Source: Gammaproteobacteria bacterium (GTDB lineage Bacteria; Pseudomonadota; Gammaproteobacteria; SZUA-229). Taken from it: DNA of 45,426 nucleotides. Under the pieces are notes generated by a model that saw only the letters and a list, made by a program, of their open reading frames with translations, was not told where the DNA came from and did not search any database. Shown piece after piece: positions 26,697 to 35,220 of this stretch. The position numbers were made by a program, and so were the translations under genes. Each line of letters begins with the position of its first letter. The first letter of the stretch is position 1. The stretch lies in NCBI GenBank assembly GCA_029882395.1, contig JAOUKT010000018.1, forward strand, positions 1 to 45,426, in the 5' to 3' direction.

Positions 26697-28604
26697 TTAG
26701 TGGTGGCCTTCCGCTTTCAGTTTAGCCAGATCTTTGTCCTCGATGTCACCTACAAGGTGGTACAGAGGCGCTTTTTCCATCGTGTACTCACCTGTTTTAG
26801 GATCGCGACGAGAAACTGTCAATACATGCCAGTTCGCATCATCCAGCTTCATCGCGTCACCACGGTAGTAGTAACCAGGCCAGCGAGTTTCCTTACGGAA
26901 CATCGTGTGCTGGAATACAGACTCAGACGTTAAGAAACGATGCTTCAGTTCCCATGCACGTAAAAGCTCATGGATATCTGATGCAGCAACTTTATCCAGA
27001 TCTTCACCCAGAATCGCCATCTTCTTCAAACCGATGTTCAGGAGCTTGTCGTTAGTCATGTAGTTAACACCAAAACCACCACAGTACTCATCCATCAGTT
27101 TCTGTAAACGATCCAGACCCTGACGTGGGTTGATGTAGTTAGGGTTAACAGAACCTGCAACAATCTCGTTACGGCCAACCGTGTAAGTTTCCATTGGCTT
27201 GTAGATTTCTTCTTTACGACGACTGATTTGAGCATCGGTAACACTAATGCCTTCCGCCTTGCCATCGTCGATGTACTTACAAGCTGCTTTTGCTGCTAAA
27301 CGACCTTCAGTGAAAGAACCTGATGAGAACGCGTGTGGAGTTCCACCTACCGCATCACCTGCACCAAACAGACCTTCAATCGTTGTCATACGGTTGTAGC
27401 CCCAGAAGTATTCTTCTGGTGAGACATCTTCAGGACCTGAACACCATGCACCACAACCTGTAGCGTGTGAACCCATTACGTATGGCTCTGAAGTAGTTAA
27501 TTCAGGGTTTTCGTATTTAGGATCAACATCAGTCGCCGCCCAAAGTACCGCCTGACCAACTGTCATACCCAGGAAGTTATGCCAGCCAATTTCCTCTAAA
27601 TGCGGATCCTGGAAGGCCTCCATAGTAACCATGTGGATTGGACCACGACCTGCATTCACCTCAGAGATGATTGCATGGTTACGTAAACATGTTGGAATTG
27701 GACGATGCGTTGCATGTGACGCTTCTGGATCCAGGTATTCTTTACCAACTCTTTCCTGTAGCTCAGGGAACCATTTTGATTCGTACTCGTCACCGTAAGC
27801 ATTTTGTGTATATGTTTTAAGGTGTAAAAAGTATGCGCCAACTGGGCCGTAACCATCTTTGAAACGTGCTAATACGATACGGTTTTCCATCTGTGTCATT
27901 TTCGCGCCCGCTTCGATCATAAGACCGTATGCAGAACCCGATGACCATGGTGCGTACCATACACGACCCGCGCCTTCACCCACTGAACGAGGCTTAAAGA
28001 TGTTAGAAGCACCACCTGCACCACAGATGACAGTCTTAGACTTGAATACGTGGTAGTTACCAGTACGGACGTTGAAACCAACAGCACCGGCAACACGGTT
28101 TTCTTTAGATTCATCCATTAATAAGTGCGTTACACAAACACGGTTGAATACTTTATCAGCCGAGTTTTTCGCCGCTTCTGCAACGATTGGCTTGTATGAT
28201 TCACCGTGAATCATGATCTGCCAGCGACCTTCACGCAGGTAAGCGCCAGTCTTGGTGTTACGCATGATAGGCAGACCCCATTCCTCGAACTGATGCACAG
28301 CCGAGTCAACGTGACGCGCCATATCGAACGCTAAATCTTCACGAACCATACCCATTAAATCGATACGTGCATAACGTACGTGATCTTCAGGATTGTTTTC
28401 GCCGAAACGTGTTCCCATGTAGCAGTTAATTGCGTAAAGACCCTGTGCAACCGCACCAGAACGATCGATGTTTGCTTTTTCAGCAATAACGATTTTCTTA
28501 TCTTTACCCCAGTATCTTGCTTCGAAAGCAGCACCTGTACCACCAAGGCCTGCACCTGCGACGAGAATGTCGATATCGTCTTCAATTATTGTCTTGTAGC
28601 CCAT
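26697..28604 (-). CDS. aprA: Adenylylsulfate reductase subunit alpha (AprA)
   Basis: AprA carries FAD and, in sulfur oxidisers, joins sulfite and AMP to form APS. This 635-residue protein has the flavin dinucleotide motif DILVAGAGLGGTGAAFEAR near the start. It also has DRSGAVAQGLYAINCYMG, GEGAGRVWYAPWSSGSAYG, RPIPTCLRNHAIISEVNAGRGP and GLFGAGDAVGGTPHAFSSGSFTEGR, all typical of AprA of the fumarate-reductase flavoprotein family. Its ATG overlaps the aprB stop by one base (TAATG), which couples their translation. It is the last gene of aprM-aprB-aprA, with two hairpins after it. Presence of aprM rather than qmoABC indicates the AprM-type sulfur-oxidiser arrangement. Confidence 0.97.
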   Translation of the reverse strand: MGYKTIIEDDIDILVAGAGLGGTGAAFEARYWGKDKKIVIAEKANIDRSGAVAQGLYAINCYMGTRFGENNPEDHVRYARIDLMGMVREDLAFDMARHVDSAVHQFEEWGLPIMRNTKTGAYLREGRWQIMIHGESYKPIVAEAAKNSADKVFNRVCVTHLLMDESKENRVAGAVGFNVRTGNYHVFKSKTVICGAGGASNIFKPRSVGEGAGRVWYAPWSSGSAYGLMIEAGAKMTQMENRIVLARFKDGYGPVGAYFLHLKTYTQNAYGDEYESKWFPELQERVGKEYLDPEASHATHRPIPTCLRNHAIISEVNAGRGPIHMVTMEAFQDPHLEEIGWHNFLGMTVGQAVLWAATDVDPKYENPELTTSEPYVMGSHATGCGAWCSGPEDVSPEEYFWGYNRMTTIEGLFGAGDAVGGTPHAFSSGSFTEGRLAAKAACKYIDDGKAEGISVTDAQISRRKEEIYKPMETYTVGRNEIVAGSVNPNYINPRQGLDRLQKLMDEYCGGFGVNYMTNDKLLNIGLKKMAILGEDLDKVAASDIHELLRAWELKHRFLTSESVFQHTMFRKETRWPGYYYRGDAMKLDDANWHVLTVSRRDPKTGEYTMEKAPLYHLVGDIEDKDLAKLKAEGHH

Positions 28605-29086
28605 TAGTAGTACACCCCTTCTTTGATTTCCAAGCCATTTGATTCTAGCGTCATTAAAGCATTGTCATTCATAGCGACATACTTTGGCTCGTTATATAGC
28701 AGCTCAGTGTCACGCATGCTGTCGGCTGGTGCCGCTTCGTTAGCTAGTTGTGGAATGCACGATCCCCAAGGCTTAGTTGTGATAGGCGCCAAAAGCTCCA
28801 TATCTTTTTTGCCGTTACGGAACTTGATGCGCCATGCAATCGTTCCTTTTTCTTCATCACGGTGGACACGAACAGAAGAGCCCAGCGGAGCAAAATCAGC
28901 GTAACCACGTACATCAATCGCGTGATGCGGGCAAGCTTTTACGCACGAATAACATTCCCAACACATGTTAGGTTCAATATTGTAAGCACGACGTAATGTC
29001 TTATCGATGTGCATGATGTCAGATGGGCAGATATCAACGCACTGTCCACAACCATCACATCGAGTCATATATACAAAAGTAGGCAT
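28604..29086 (-). CDS. aprB: Adenylylsulfate reductase subunit beta (AprB)
   Basis: AprB carries two [4Fe-4S] clusters that take electrons from the flavin of AprA. The 160-residue protein begins MPTFVYMTRCDGCGQCVDIC with the first Cys set at residues 10, 13, 16 and 20. The second set is at about 42, 45, 48 and 52 (MCWECYSCVKACP). A C-terminal tail, ending LEIKEGVYY, wraps AprA in known structures. The gene is 42 bases after aprM and overlaps aprA by one base. Confidence 0.97.
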   Translation of the reverse strand: MPTFVYMTRCDGCGQCVDICPSDIMHIDKTLRRAYNIEPNMCWECYSCVKACPHHAIDVRGYADFAPLGSSVRVHRDEEKGTIAWRIKFRNGKKDMELLAPITTKPWGSCIPQLANEAAPADSMRDTELLYNEPKYVAMNDNALMTLESNGLEIKEGVYY

Positions 29087-29128
29087 AATATATTCTCTCT
29101 TTCTTAAATAATTGTTATTAGATTAATA

Positions 29129-29983
29129 TTAGTAATGGTTTGGTGCTTCACGTCTGATACCTGCACCCATGTTTTCCGGGTTCTTACCCATGTATTCTGG
29201 AATATCCGGAAATCTTGCCTGTACTTCAGGTGAAGACAAATCGAAATCGCCTGGTAAATTTAAATTTGAACCATCTGCATGAGCAACACGTTTTTGGAAT
29301 GCTGCAGCAGGTTTAAAGAACATATGTGCAAACTTAGACCACAATACACTGGCAAAAAGCGTTGTGTTTGAAACGATGAACAAAACGAAGAACAAGGTTG
29401 TTAACCCCATCTCACCAACTTTGCCATTCATGCCTTTAGACTGCAGATAAGACCAGATTAAAGCGAATGTTGCAGTTGTGAAAAGAGAAACAATGAAGAT
29501 ATCTGCACGAACTAATTTATACCACTTGGCACCTTCTGCCGCCACGTCAACGCGGATAAAGAACCAGAACCAGTAACCACCAAGACAAAGCATCAATGCA
29601 CCGATATGCCAAAGCTGAGCTACAACAGCTGCTGAAGACACTTCAAAGATCATGATTGCAGTCGTTGCAACAAAGAAAATGAAACCGTACATAGTCAGCA
29701 GGTGTGAAATTCTGCGTTTCATGCTGCAGAATTCGCCAGACGTTAAAACTTCATTTGCTAGCGTTGCAACGGCAAGGCCCGCTTTTTCACCAGCACCTAC
29801 AGAGCGCTTGGCATTTTTTGCATTTTTTGCCGAATCTAAGAAAAAGTACTTCGCACTTTTCTTATGCATCATGTCCAGTATTGTGCCGCCAGCGACCAAT
29901 ATAGCCATGATGATGATATACATCTGCATTACATCAGTTGAAATTAATGCCGAAAGCTCGGCAAAAGGATTGTTCGTGAACAT
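29129..29983 (-). CDS. aprM: AprM, membrane partner of APS reductase
   Basis: This 284-residue membrane protein has about five to six helices (for example MQMYIIIMAILVAGGTILDM, then LLTMYGFIFFVATTAIMIF) and a soluble C-terminus. Its pattern fits the AprM family, which is related to the membrane subunits of QmoC and DsrM-like proteins. In sulfur oxidisers without QmoABC it is thought to pass electrons from AprBA to quinone. His residues in the helices could bind haem b, but I cannot assign them. AGGGGA precedes the ATG. It is the first gene of aprMBA, and three direct repeats lie 70-145 bases upstream. Confidence 0.92.
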   Translation of the reverse strand: MFTNNPFAELSALISTDVMQMYIIIMAILVAGGTILDMMHKKSAKYFFLDSAKNAKNAKRSVGAGEKAGLAVATLANEVLTSGEFCSMKRRISHLLTMYGFIFFVATTAIMIFEVSSAAVVAQLWHIGALMLCLGGYWFWFFIRVDVAAEGAKWYKLVRADIFIVSLFTTATFALIWSYLQSKGMNGKVGEMGLTTLFFVLFIVSNTTLFASVLWSKFAHMFFKPAAAFQKRVAHADGSNLNLPGDFDLSSPEVQARFPDIPEYMGKNPENMGAGIRREAPNHY

Positions 29984-30053
29984 TTTATTCCCCTAAAATA
30001 TTTTTGTCGGAAGATTATATACTTTAAATTTATTAGCCGTCGAATATAGAAAA

Positions 30054-30126
30054 TTTATTACCCTATATATTAATTCCTCTTAATTTCCCTATATATAAAT
30101 TCTATTTATTACCCTATATAAATTCC
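30054..30126. repeat. Three direct repeats upstream of aprM
   Basis: The core CCCTATATA occurs at 30061, 30087 and 30112, i.e. 26 and 25 bases apart. It is flanked each time by a T/A-rich left arm (TTTATTA in copies 1 and 3, TTAATTT in copy 2) and by AATTC on the right. The regular spacing just ahead of the aprMBA operon suggests binding sites for a regulator in tandem. Confidence 0.6.
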
Positions 30127-30362
30127 ACGCCCCGCAAATTCGAGAGAGCTCGTTGCGGCCGGATTAAGAATATAACCATATTATTGCAGCATGGCAACGA
30201 TTAGCATTGCCCAATATAAAATGAGCCTGAATGAGGCACGTTTTTTCCGCCACGAAATTAAGTCTGTATGAGCTCAAATTGCACATAAGCTTCAAATGTG
30301 AGTGATGATGACAGTCACCAGTTAAGCACGGCCGAGGCACGTTAAATGTTTACAGGCCGCGC

Positions 30363-30464
30363 TTATCTGCCAGTTTTTGCGTTATAGCCAGCATCAATGC
30401 CCGTTACGATTTTACCGCTAACACGGCGAATACGCAGCAGACCATCTGATGCATCCATCTTCAC
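30363..30464 (-). other. Short protein-like frame, possible gene remnant
   Basis: A 33-codon frame starting at GTG 30464 reads VKMDASDGLLRIRRVSGKIV and ends GYNAKTGR. The composition resembles a real beta-rich protein end, but an in-frame stop lies just upstream and no ribosome binding site is present. It may be the C-terminal remnant of a lost gene. Confidence 0.25.
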
Positions 30465-30661
30465 GTAAAGCTATATTCGGTGACATGGCTTTTAATCGCT
30501 ATTCCACACCACCTGGCATATCTTCAGTCGTGGCTGAGTGACTTTTCATTTTACTGGATTAACCGGCCTGGTGGTTTGCAGCACACGACTTAAATAAATT
30601 TTTTAGAGCTGAACATTCGGCCGCATCTATTTAAGAATACCTGCACTTACTAATATAGAAA

Positions 30662-30988
30662 CTAATTCGATTGACTCGACATGTCTATCATTTCAGAAAT
30701 CTCAAGCGTGCCATTGATTTCCAGAAACGGACAGGATTGCGCCACTTTCAACGCCTCATCCATCGAAGCCATTTTGATGATACTAAGCCCCGACATTGCT
30801 GAGGTGGTCCCTGCATCAATCGTACTGTCAGGATGCACGGTATGCGTATCCTTGAACGGTATTGCCGGACTGACAACCGCATCGCCCAATGAAGACAGCC
30901 ATTGCTGATATTTGGTGAAATGTTTTTGCCTTTCTTCCGGGTTGGATGCGTGCTCCCCCCCGAGGTAAACGAAAATGTATTGCGGCAT
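30662..30988 (-). CDS. YCII-related (YciI-like) protein
   Basis: This 108-residue protein begins MPQYIFVYLGGEHASNPEE, has a KYQQWLSSLGDAV helix, then GLSIIKMASMDEALKVAQSCPFL, matching the YCII-related (DGPF) fold, a ferredoxin-like domain. Family members may have hydrolase or lyase activity or accompany ECF sigma factors; none is visible here. It is monocistronic, with a purine-rich stretch (GGAC) before the ATG. Confidence 0.85.
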   Translation of the reverse strand: MPQYIFVYLGGEHASNPEERQKHFTKYQQWLSSLGDAVVSPAIPFKDTHTVHPDSTIDAGTTSAMSGLSIIKMASMDEALKVAQSCPFLEINGTLEISEMIDMSSQSN

Positions 30989-32061
30989 TGCAAAAAGTCC
31001 TCATGAATATTTTGATGAAATACTATCTGTTATTGATCTCTAGGTTGCACACACTAACACTAAGCTGCTGCTTTTAGCGCATATTGTTTAGTGCCTGCAG
31101 CGCAATTATGTATGGCGACGGATTTTGTCACGGCTTAAACCGGCTTCACAGAAAACACATTTGCGCACAACGCACGACAAGCTGTCACTTTCTTTTTTAA
31201 CAAATTAATTATACACAATTAACTTTTTTTCGCGCCACCGGCCCCAACAAAGCAGAACAGGCTCATGCTTGAGCCAGCAGCTCAATCGCCTTTGCTATGA
31301 AATTGTAACATGTAATTTATTCACTAAGCGACGCCATTATCTAAGCAACATCAAACAACTTTACTGACTGGCATCTTTGTTTCCAGATCACTTTTTAAAA
31401 CGCTTTGCGAAAAACTCCGTTCAGCGAACATCTGCTCACTGAAAAATTAATCCATAAAATATCTGCAAGCCATTTTTTTGCTTTCAGCACCTGTCAGCCC
31501 TGTTTTTCCGAATCTGACCATTCAAGACAGTCTTACTAGCGGCTAAAAACACGCTCGCCGGTGTAAGAAGTGAGTTACAACAATCAATGACCTAACCTCA
31601 CTTGCTATGCTCACCCCCCTTTCATACACGCCAAATGCCGTGACTATCGATTCTGACTGCCGGTTTAATGCCCGTAACCATAAAGATATTTCAGCTTTCA
31701 ACAAAAGCCCAATAAAACACCCTGAAATTAGCAGGCGATTATTTTTCATGCTAAATTACGCCAGGGACGGCTGCCGCCATTTTGTTAAAAACGAACGTGC
31801 TGCAAAACGCATGATCTTGCTGCTGACAAAATGGATCAGCTTAAAAACGATAACTATGCTTTAATGCACTTCGGTTATGACCTGCTGAAACAGGTTCTGT
31901 GTACGGATAAAGCATCACTTAACACGACGGCGCTTATGAAAAACGCCCGGAAGAGCGCAGAGAAAGCTTGCAGCTGCGTCAACAAGCTGAAGCGAGGCGG
32001 TAATGGACAATAGTCCACGCTATAAAGCTAAAAACAAAGTTAAATAAGAAGACCTACAATA
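30989..32061. other. Gene-poor region of about 1.1 kb
   Basis: I see no gene I can support. Frames of 60-85 codons exist on both strands (31543-31749 minus, 31607-31864 and 31831-32013 plus), but none has a ribosome binding site. The one at 31831 (MDQLKNDNYALMHFGYDLLK at its start) reads most like protein and could be a remnant or a small gene. No repeats or mobile-element ends were noticed. The base before 32062 begins the phosphoesterase gene. Confidence 0.4.
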
Positions 32062-32607
32062 ATGATTGACCTTAGTCAGCACCAATCGCTTCGTATAGCG
32101 ATCATTTCAGATACACACACGGTTCTTGATGAACGCATTGCAAATATTATTAAGCAGTCAGATATTGCCATTCATGCCGGTGACATCTGTTGCGCTACGG
32201 TACTTGAAAAAATGCATCCCATTCTCGGTCATGTGTTTGCCGTTACAGGCAACAACGATCATCACAGCGCCTGGCCTGCAGAGCAAAAAGAGATTGTTGA
32301 ATCCCTGCCTGATGTTGCCGAAATCCAGCTGCCCGGCGGCTTGCTGGTCGTCGAACATGGCCACGCCCATGGCCACCATCAACCGTGCCACGAATCTCTG
32401 AGAAAGTCACACCCTAAGGCCCGCGTTATTGTCTACGGCCACACTCACAGCCAGGTTTGCGATAAAGATGAATCACCCTGGGTGATCAACCCTGGTGCTG
32501 CCGGCATGACCAGAACCCGGGGCGGCCCTTCTTGCCTTGTTCTCACGGCCTCTCAAAATCGTGAATGGGGCATAGAAGCTTTGCGCTTTAGTGAGCGTGC
32601 CGCTTAA
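32062..32607 (+). CDS. YfcE/MJ0936-type metallophosphoesterase
   Basis: A 181-residue calcineurin-like phosphoesterase. The metal-binding motifs are in order: ISDTH (D-x-H), AGDI (G-D), GNND (G-N-x-D/H), EHGH and YGHTH (G-H-x-H). The single-domain form matches the YfcE family, which acts on phosphodiesters with broad specificity in vitro; the natural substrate is unknown. The DNA-alkylation-repair-like gene begins 30 bases after its stop on the same strand, so the two may be cotranscribed. Confidence 0.92.
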   Translation: MIDLSQHQSLRIAIISDTHTVLDERIANIIKQSDIAIHAGDICCATVLEKMHPILGHVFAVTGNNDHHSAWPAEQKEIVESLPDVAEIQLPGGLLVVEHGHAHGHHQPCHESLRKSHPKARVIVYGHTHSQVCDKDESPWVINPGAAGMTRTRGGPSCLVLTASQNREWGIEALRFSERAA

Positions 32608-32637
32608 CTACTTAGGCAATAAAATACAGGGACGTTA

Positions 32638-33345
32638 ATGACCGCATTGCATAAACTAAAGCAGCAGCTTTATGCACTTGCCGATGCAGGCACGGCCGCT
32701 CATTCACAACGCTTTTTTAAGACCGCCAACAATCAATACGCTGAAGGCGACGTGTTTCTTGGCATTCGTGTGCCCGTATTGAGAAAGCTGGCTCATCAAT
32801 ACCAATCTCTGCCGCTGAAAAGTCTTCAGTCATTGCTAAAGTCAGAATTTCATGAGCAGCGTCTGCTGGCTCTGATCATGCTGCTAAACCTTTATAAAAC
32901 AGCTGACCGTAAAACCTGCGGACAGATATATGATTTCTACATCAGTAACACACAATATATTAATAACTGGGATCTTGTCGATACATCAGCAAGCATTATA
33001 GGTTCACAGCTTGAAAATACAGACCGCCAGCCTTTATATAAACTGGCTCTGTCGGAGAGTCTTTGGGAGCGACGCATTGCTGTAGTCGCAACTTTTCATT
33101 TTATAAAAAACAATGACTTTGCAGACTGCCTTAACATATGCCGCCTCATGTTAAACGATAAAGAGCATCTGATTCATAAAGCCTGTGGCTGGATGTTACG
33201 AGAAATCGGTAAACGTGATCAGCAAACAGAAGAGCAATTTTTAAAAAAACACGCATCATCAATGCCGCGAACAATGTTACGCTATTCTTTGGAAAAATTC
33301 CCTTCGGCCAAGCGCAATGCGTATATGGCTATAAAACACAGATGA
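32638..33345 (+). CDS. AlkD-like DNA alkylation repair protein (HEAT repeats)
   Basis: This 235-residue, all-helical protein matches the DNA alkylation repair (AlkC/AlkD) family. Seen are FLGIRVPVLRKLAHQY, HEQRLLALIMLLNLYK, and NNWDLVDTSASIIG (Trp and Asp as in AlkD, where they contact the damaged nucleotide), and WERRIAVVATFHFIKNNDF. AlkD removes N3- and N7-alkylated purines as a glycosylase with no base flipping. GGGA precedes the ATG. It probably forms a pair with the phosphoesterase. Confidence 0.9.
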   Translation: MTALHKLKQQLYALADAGTAAHSQRFFKTANNQYAEGDVFLGIRVPVLRKLAHQYQSLPLKSLQSLLKSEFHEQRLLALIMLLNLYKTADRKTCGQIYDFYISNTQYINNWDLVDTSASIIGSQLENTDRQPLYKLALSESLWERRIAVVATFHFIKNNDFADCLNICRLMLNDKEHLIHKACGWMLREIGKRDQQTEEQFLKKHASSMPRTMLRYSLEKFPSAKRNAYMAIKHR

Positions 33346-33471
33346 GCGGATCTCAACCGTTACAGTTTTGTAATAAACTATTATCAGTCTTTTTTAAAAG
33401 CATAGATAACAATTATATTACGTTACTCATATACCTCTAATAACTTATATAACGATTAACAGGGTAAAACA

Positions 33472-33852
33472 ATGGACGTAAGCACACTCGCTATCGATAC
33501 CGCAGACAAGCGCCGGGACCCAAGATTTCTTGTCGACGAAAACTTTCAGGTAAAAATACTTTTTTCATCCGACAACCCCAAAGCACTGGGACAAACCTTC
33601 ACCTGCGCTGCTGTCGACGTATCCAAAAATGGCCTGCAAATTACTTGTCGCGATCCGCTAGCCATCAAAAGCGTGCTTGACCTGAGCATTACTATTAAAG
33701 ACAGCGCGCGCTCGTATTCGCTTACCGGCAATGTCAAATGGTGCAAACCGACGATAGGCATTGCCCATACAGTAGGCATCCAGTTAAGGCATAGAGCCGG
33801 CACAGCTACTGACCTGGCAGACTGGAAAAAACTCATCAAACAGCTCAAATAA
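33472..33852 (+). CDS. PilZ domain protein (c-di-GMP receptor)
   Basis: This 126-residue protein is a single PilZ domain. The arginine motif is RRDPR in KRRDPRFLVDENFQV near residues 13-18. The D-x-S-x-x-G motif is DVSKNG near residue 49, followed by LQI. Both are needed for c-di-GMP binding, so it should bind the ligand. The partner is unknown. A perfect palindromic terminator follows at once. Upstream, AT-rich sequence (33365-33465) likely holds the promoter. Confidence 0.9.
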   Translation: MDVSTLAIDTADKRRDPRFLVDENFQVKILFSSDNPKALGQTFTCAAVDVSKNGLQITCRDPLAIKSVLDLSITIKDSARSYSLTGNVKWCKPTIGIAHTVGIQLRHRAGTATDLADWKKLIKQLK

Positions 33853-33884
33853 ATAAAGCCGCCAGTGCACTGGCGGCTTTATTT
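33851..33884. terminator. Bidirectional terminator between the PilZ and 32-residue genes
   Basis: A perfect 34-base palindrome: AAATAAAGCCGCCAGTG followed by its complement CACTGGCGGCTTTATTT. It begins at the PilZ stop and ends 16 bases before the stop of the minus-strand small gene, so it serves both. Confidence 0.85.
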
Positions 33885-33899
33885 GTTGTTGACGCAACA

Positions 33900-33998
33900 T
33901 CAAGACACTACGTTTGCTACCAAAACAAGCATCATCGTAATAAAAACAAACACCAGCGCAGTAATTGCCAGATTTTTTATTGTTTGCTGATCATTCAT
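33900..33998 (-). CDS. Undescribed 32-residue single-helix membrane protein
   Basis: The minus strand from ATG 33998 encodes 32 residues: a polar start (MNDQQTIKN), one hydrophobic helix (LAITALVFVFITMMLVLVAN) and a short VVS end. GGGGA precedes the ATG by about eight bases, and a strong terminator lies right after the stop. An Anr/FNR-type site at 34055-34068 has a -10-like hexamer at the class II distance, predicting a start at 34020. This arrangement resembles genes for single-helix subunits of terminal oxidases (CydX- or CcoM-like), but there is no sequence evidence for any specific partner. It is about 1.6 kb from the cco cluster. Confidence 0.68.
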   Translation of the reverse strand: MNDQQTIKNLAITALVFVFITMMLVLVANVVS

Positions 33999-34371
33999 GG
34001 CTCTATCCCCTGAATTATATAAAATAAGCGTAAGAGAAAAGAAGGCATAGTGTTTTGATTTAGATCAGCACCACTGATAATTTCGAAATACCCAATGCAA
34101 AAACAATTCAAATAAGATTTATATCAATTCGTTGATAGCAGCCATATACCGCGCCTTAAAAAACATTATCAAATCACTACATAATAATTTAATTATCGAG
34201 ATATGAATTCTAAATAGCGTTTCCGCATTACATTATCTCGCCGTCAAACAAAGCCGCTGGTTCCTGCTAATCATTAATATTTGTTATCCACAATACAAAA
34301 AAAACACTTGAAAGCCACTAAAGAAAAAATTTTTACAACCGATAGCACTAATTATTGACAATAAATATACA
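33999..34371. other. Intergenic region between the 32-residue gene and the second PilZ gene
   Basis: It contains the Anr/FNR-type site at 34055-34068 and a weaker one at 34114-34127 (AAGAT-TTAT-ATCAA). The remainder (34130-34370) is AT-rich and shows no gene. Confidence 0.45.
34055..34068 (-). promoter_or_regulatory. Anr/FNR-type site upstream of the 32-residue gene
   Basis: TTGAT-TTAG-ATCAG matches the FNR/Anr consensus at nine of ten positions. For minus-strand transcription at -41.5 the start would be 34020 and the -10 would be TACGCT at 34032-34027, which keeps the key T, A and final T. The plus-strand equivalent is poor. Confidence 0.5.
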
Positions 34372-35133
34372 GTGCATCAGATGATAAAATACCTGAAAAA
34401 ACAGCTGTCCAAAAAACGCCCCGAGGCAACTGAAGAAGATTTTCTGCCGCGAAATACCAGGTTAAAACTTCAGTCACTCAAAGACAACAAAACCAGACTG
34501 TCAATTCGCTGTGAAAACAGCGACCAGTTCTATCAGAGCTCACTCTTATCGATTGACCTGTTAAATAACACGCTGTTAATCGACGAGCTTTTTCCAACAC
34601 CAGGCATGGCGTTAAACAGAGATTTGCTGCTCCATTGCGAATTCCATGACGGCGGCTGTACCAGCTCATTTTCCAGCAAGCTGGTGACGGCCACTCATAG
34701 CTCAGGCTTTCCCGCTCTGATCATCAATATGCCTGATACGATGCTCACAGAGCAGCGCCGAAACACCTTCAGGTTACCGACACCATCACATCAGTCAATA
34801 GCCGCAACATTAAGCGCAGGCCTCAGTTCATCTCTTTCAGGCTACGTCAAAGATGTATCGAACGATGGCCTCAGAATTAATATTATCGGCAATCACTCCG
34901 ATGCGCTGACGCAAGGTGATACTCTTAATGGCTGTAAAATAAAGCTCGATCAGGGCAGGTTGATTGAATGTCAGTTAACAATACGCAGCAAGCGTTACAT
35001 CAGGTCGCCGTATCGACACACTCAGTTAGGTACAGAAATTACGGCTCTCAAGCGCAAAGACAGGGATTTATTGACACAATACGTCAATGAACAGCAGCGC
35101 ATACTCTGCAGACATCGCGCAGAGAGCCACTAA
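34372..35133 (+). CDS. YcgR-like protein with C-terminal PilZ domain
   Basis: This 253-residue protein has an N-terminal beta domain (about residues 25-125) resembling the YcgR N-terminal region, then a PilZ domain. The arginine motif is QRRNTFRLP (about 128-136) and the D-x-S-x-x-G motif is DVSNDG, followed by LRI. YcgR binds c-di-GMP and slows flagellar motors; no flagellar genes are in the window, so the target is open. The start may be GTG 34372 or ATG 34381. Neither has a clear ribosome binding site. Confidence 0.85.
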   Translation: MHQMIKYLKKQLSKKRPEATEEDFLPRNTRLKLQSLKDNKTRLSIRCENSDQFYQSSLLSIDLLNNTLLIDELFPTPGMALNRDLLLHCEFHDGGCTSSFSSKLVTATHSSGFPALIINMPDTMLTEQRRNTFRLPTPSHQSIAATLSAGLSSSLSGYVKDVSNDGLRINIIGNHSDALTQGDTLNGCKIKLDQGRLIECQLTIRSKRYIRSPYRHTQLGTEITALKRKDRDLLTQYVNEQQRILCRHRAESH

Positions 35134-35220
35134 TATCATTCAGTCTATATTGAGGTTGTAAGTACGCTTTATATCTGGTTAGATATGATCTGTCTATTTA
35201 CTGGAAATACTCTTTAAGCC

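Larger units (their letters stand above)
29984..30661. other. Intergenic region upstream of aprM
   Basis: The first 145 bases are AT-rich and contain three 25-26 bp direct repeats, presumably the aprMBA control region. Beyond 30130 the composition changes. A 33-codon minus-strand frame at 30363-30464 (MDASDGLLRIRRVSGKIVTG in its middle) reads like protein but is very short. GAGGCACGTT occurs twice (near 30234 and 30335). Nothing else is recognised. Confidence 0.45.

Noticed and set aside
31543..32013. Frames of 60-85 codons in the gene-poor region, both strands
   Set aside because: None has a ribosome binding site or a recognisable pattern. The frame at 31831 is the most protein-like but not enough to call.
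34114..34127. Second Anr/FNR-like site AAGATTTATATCAA
   Set aside because: Two mismatches in the left half, and no supporting -10 was identified, so it is mentioned only as part of the intergenic region.
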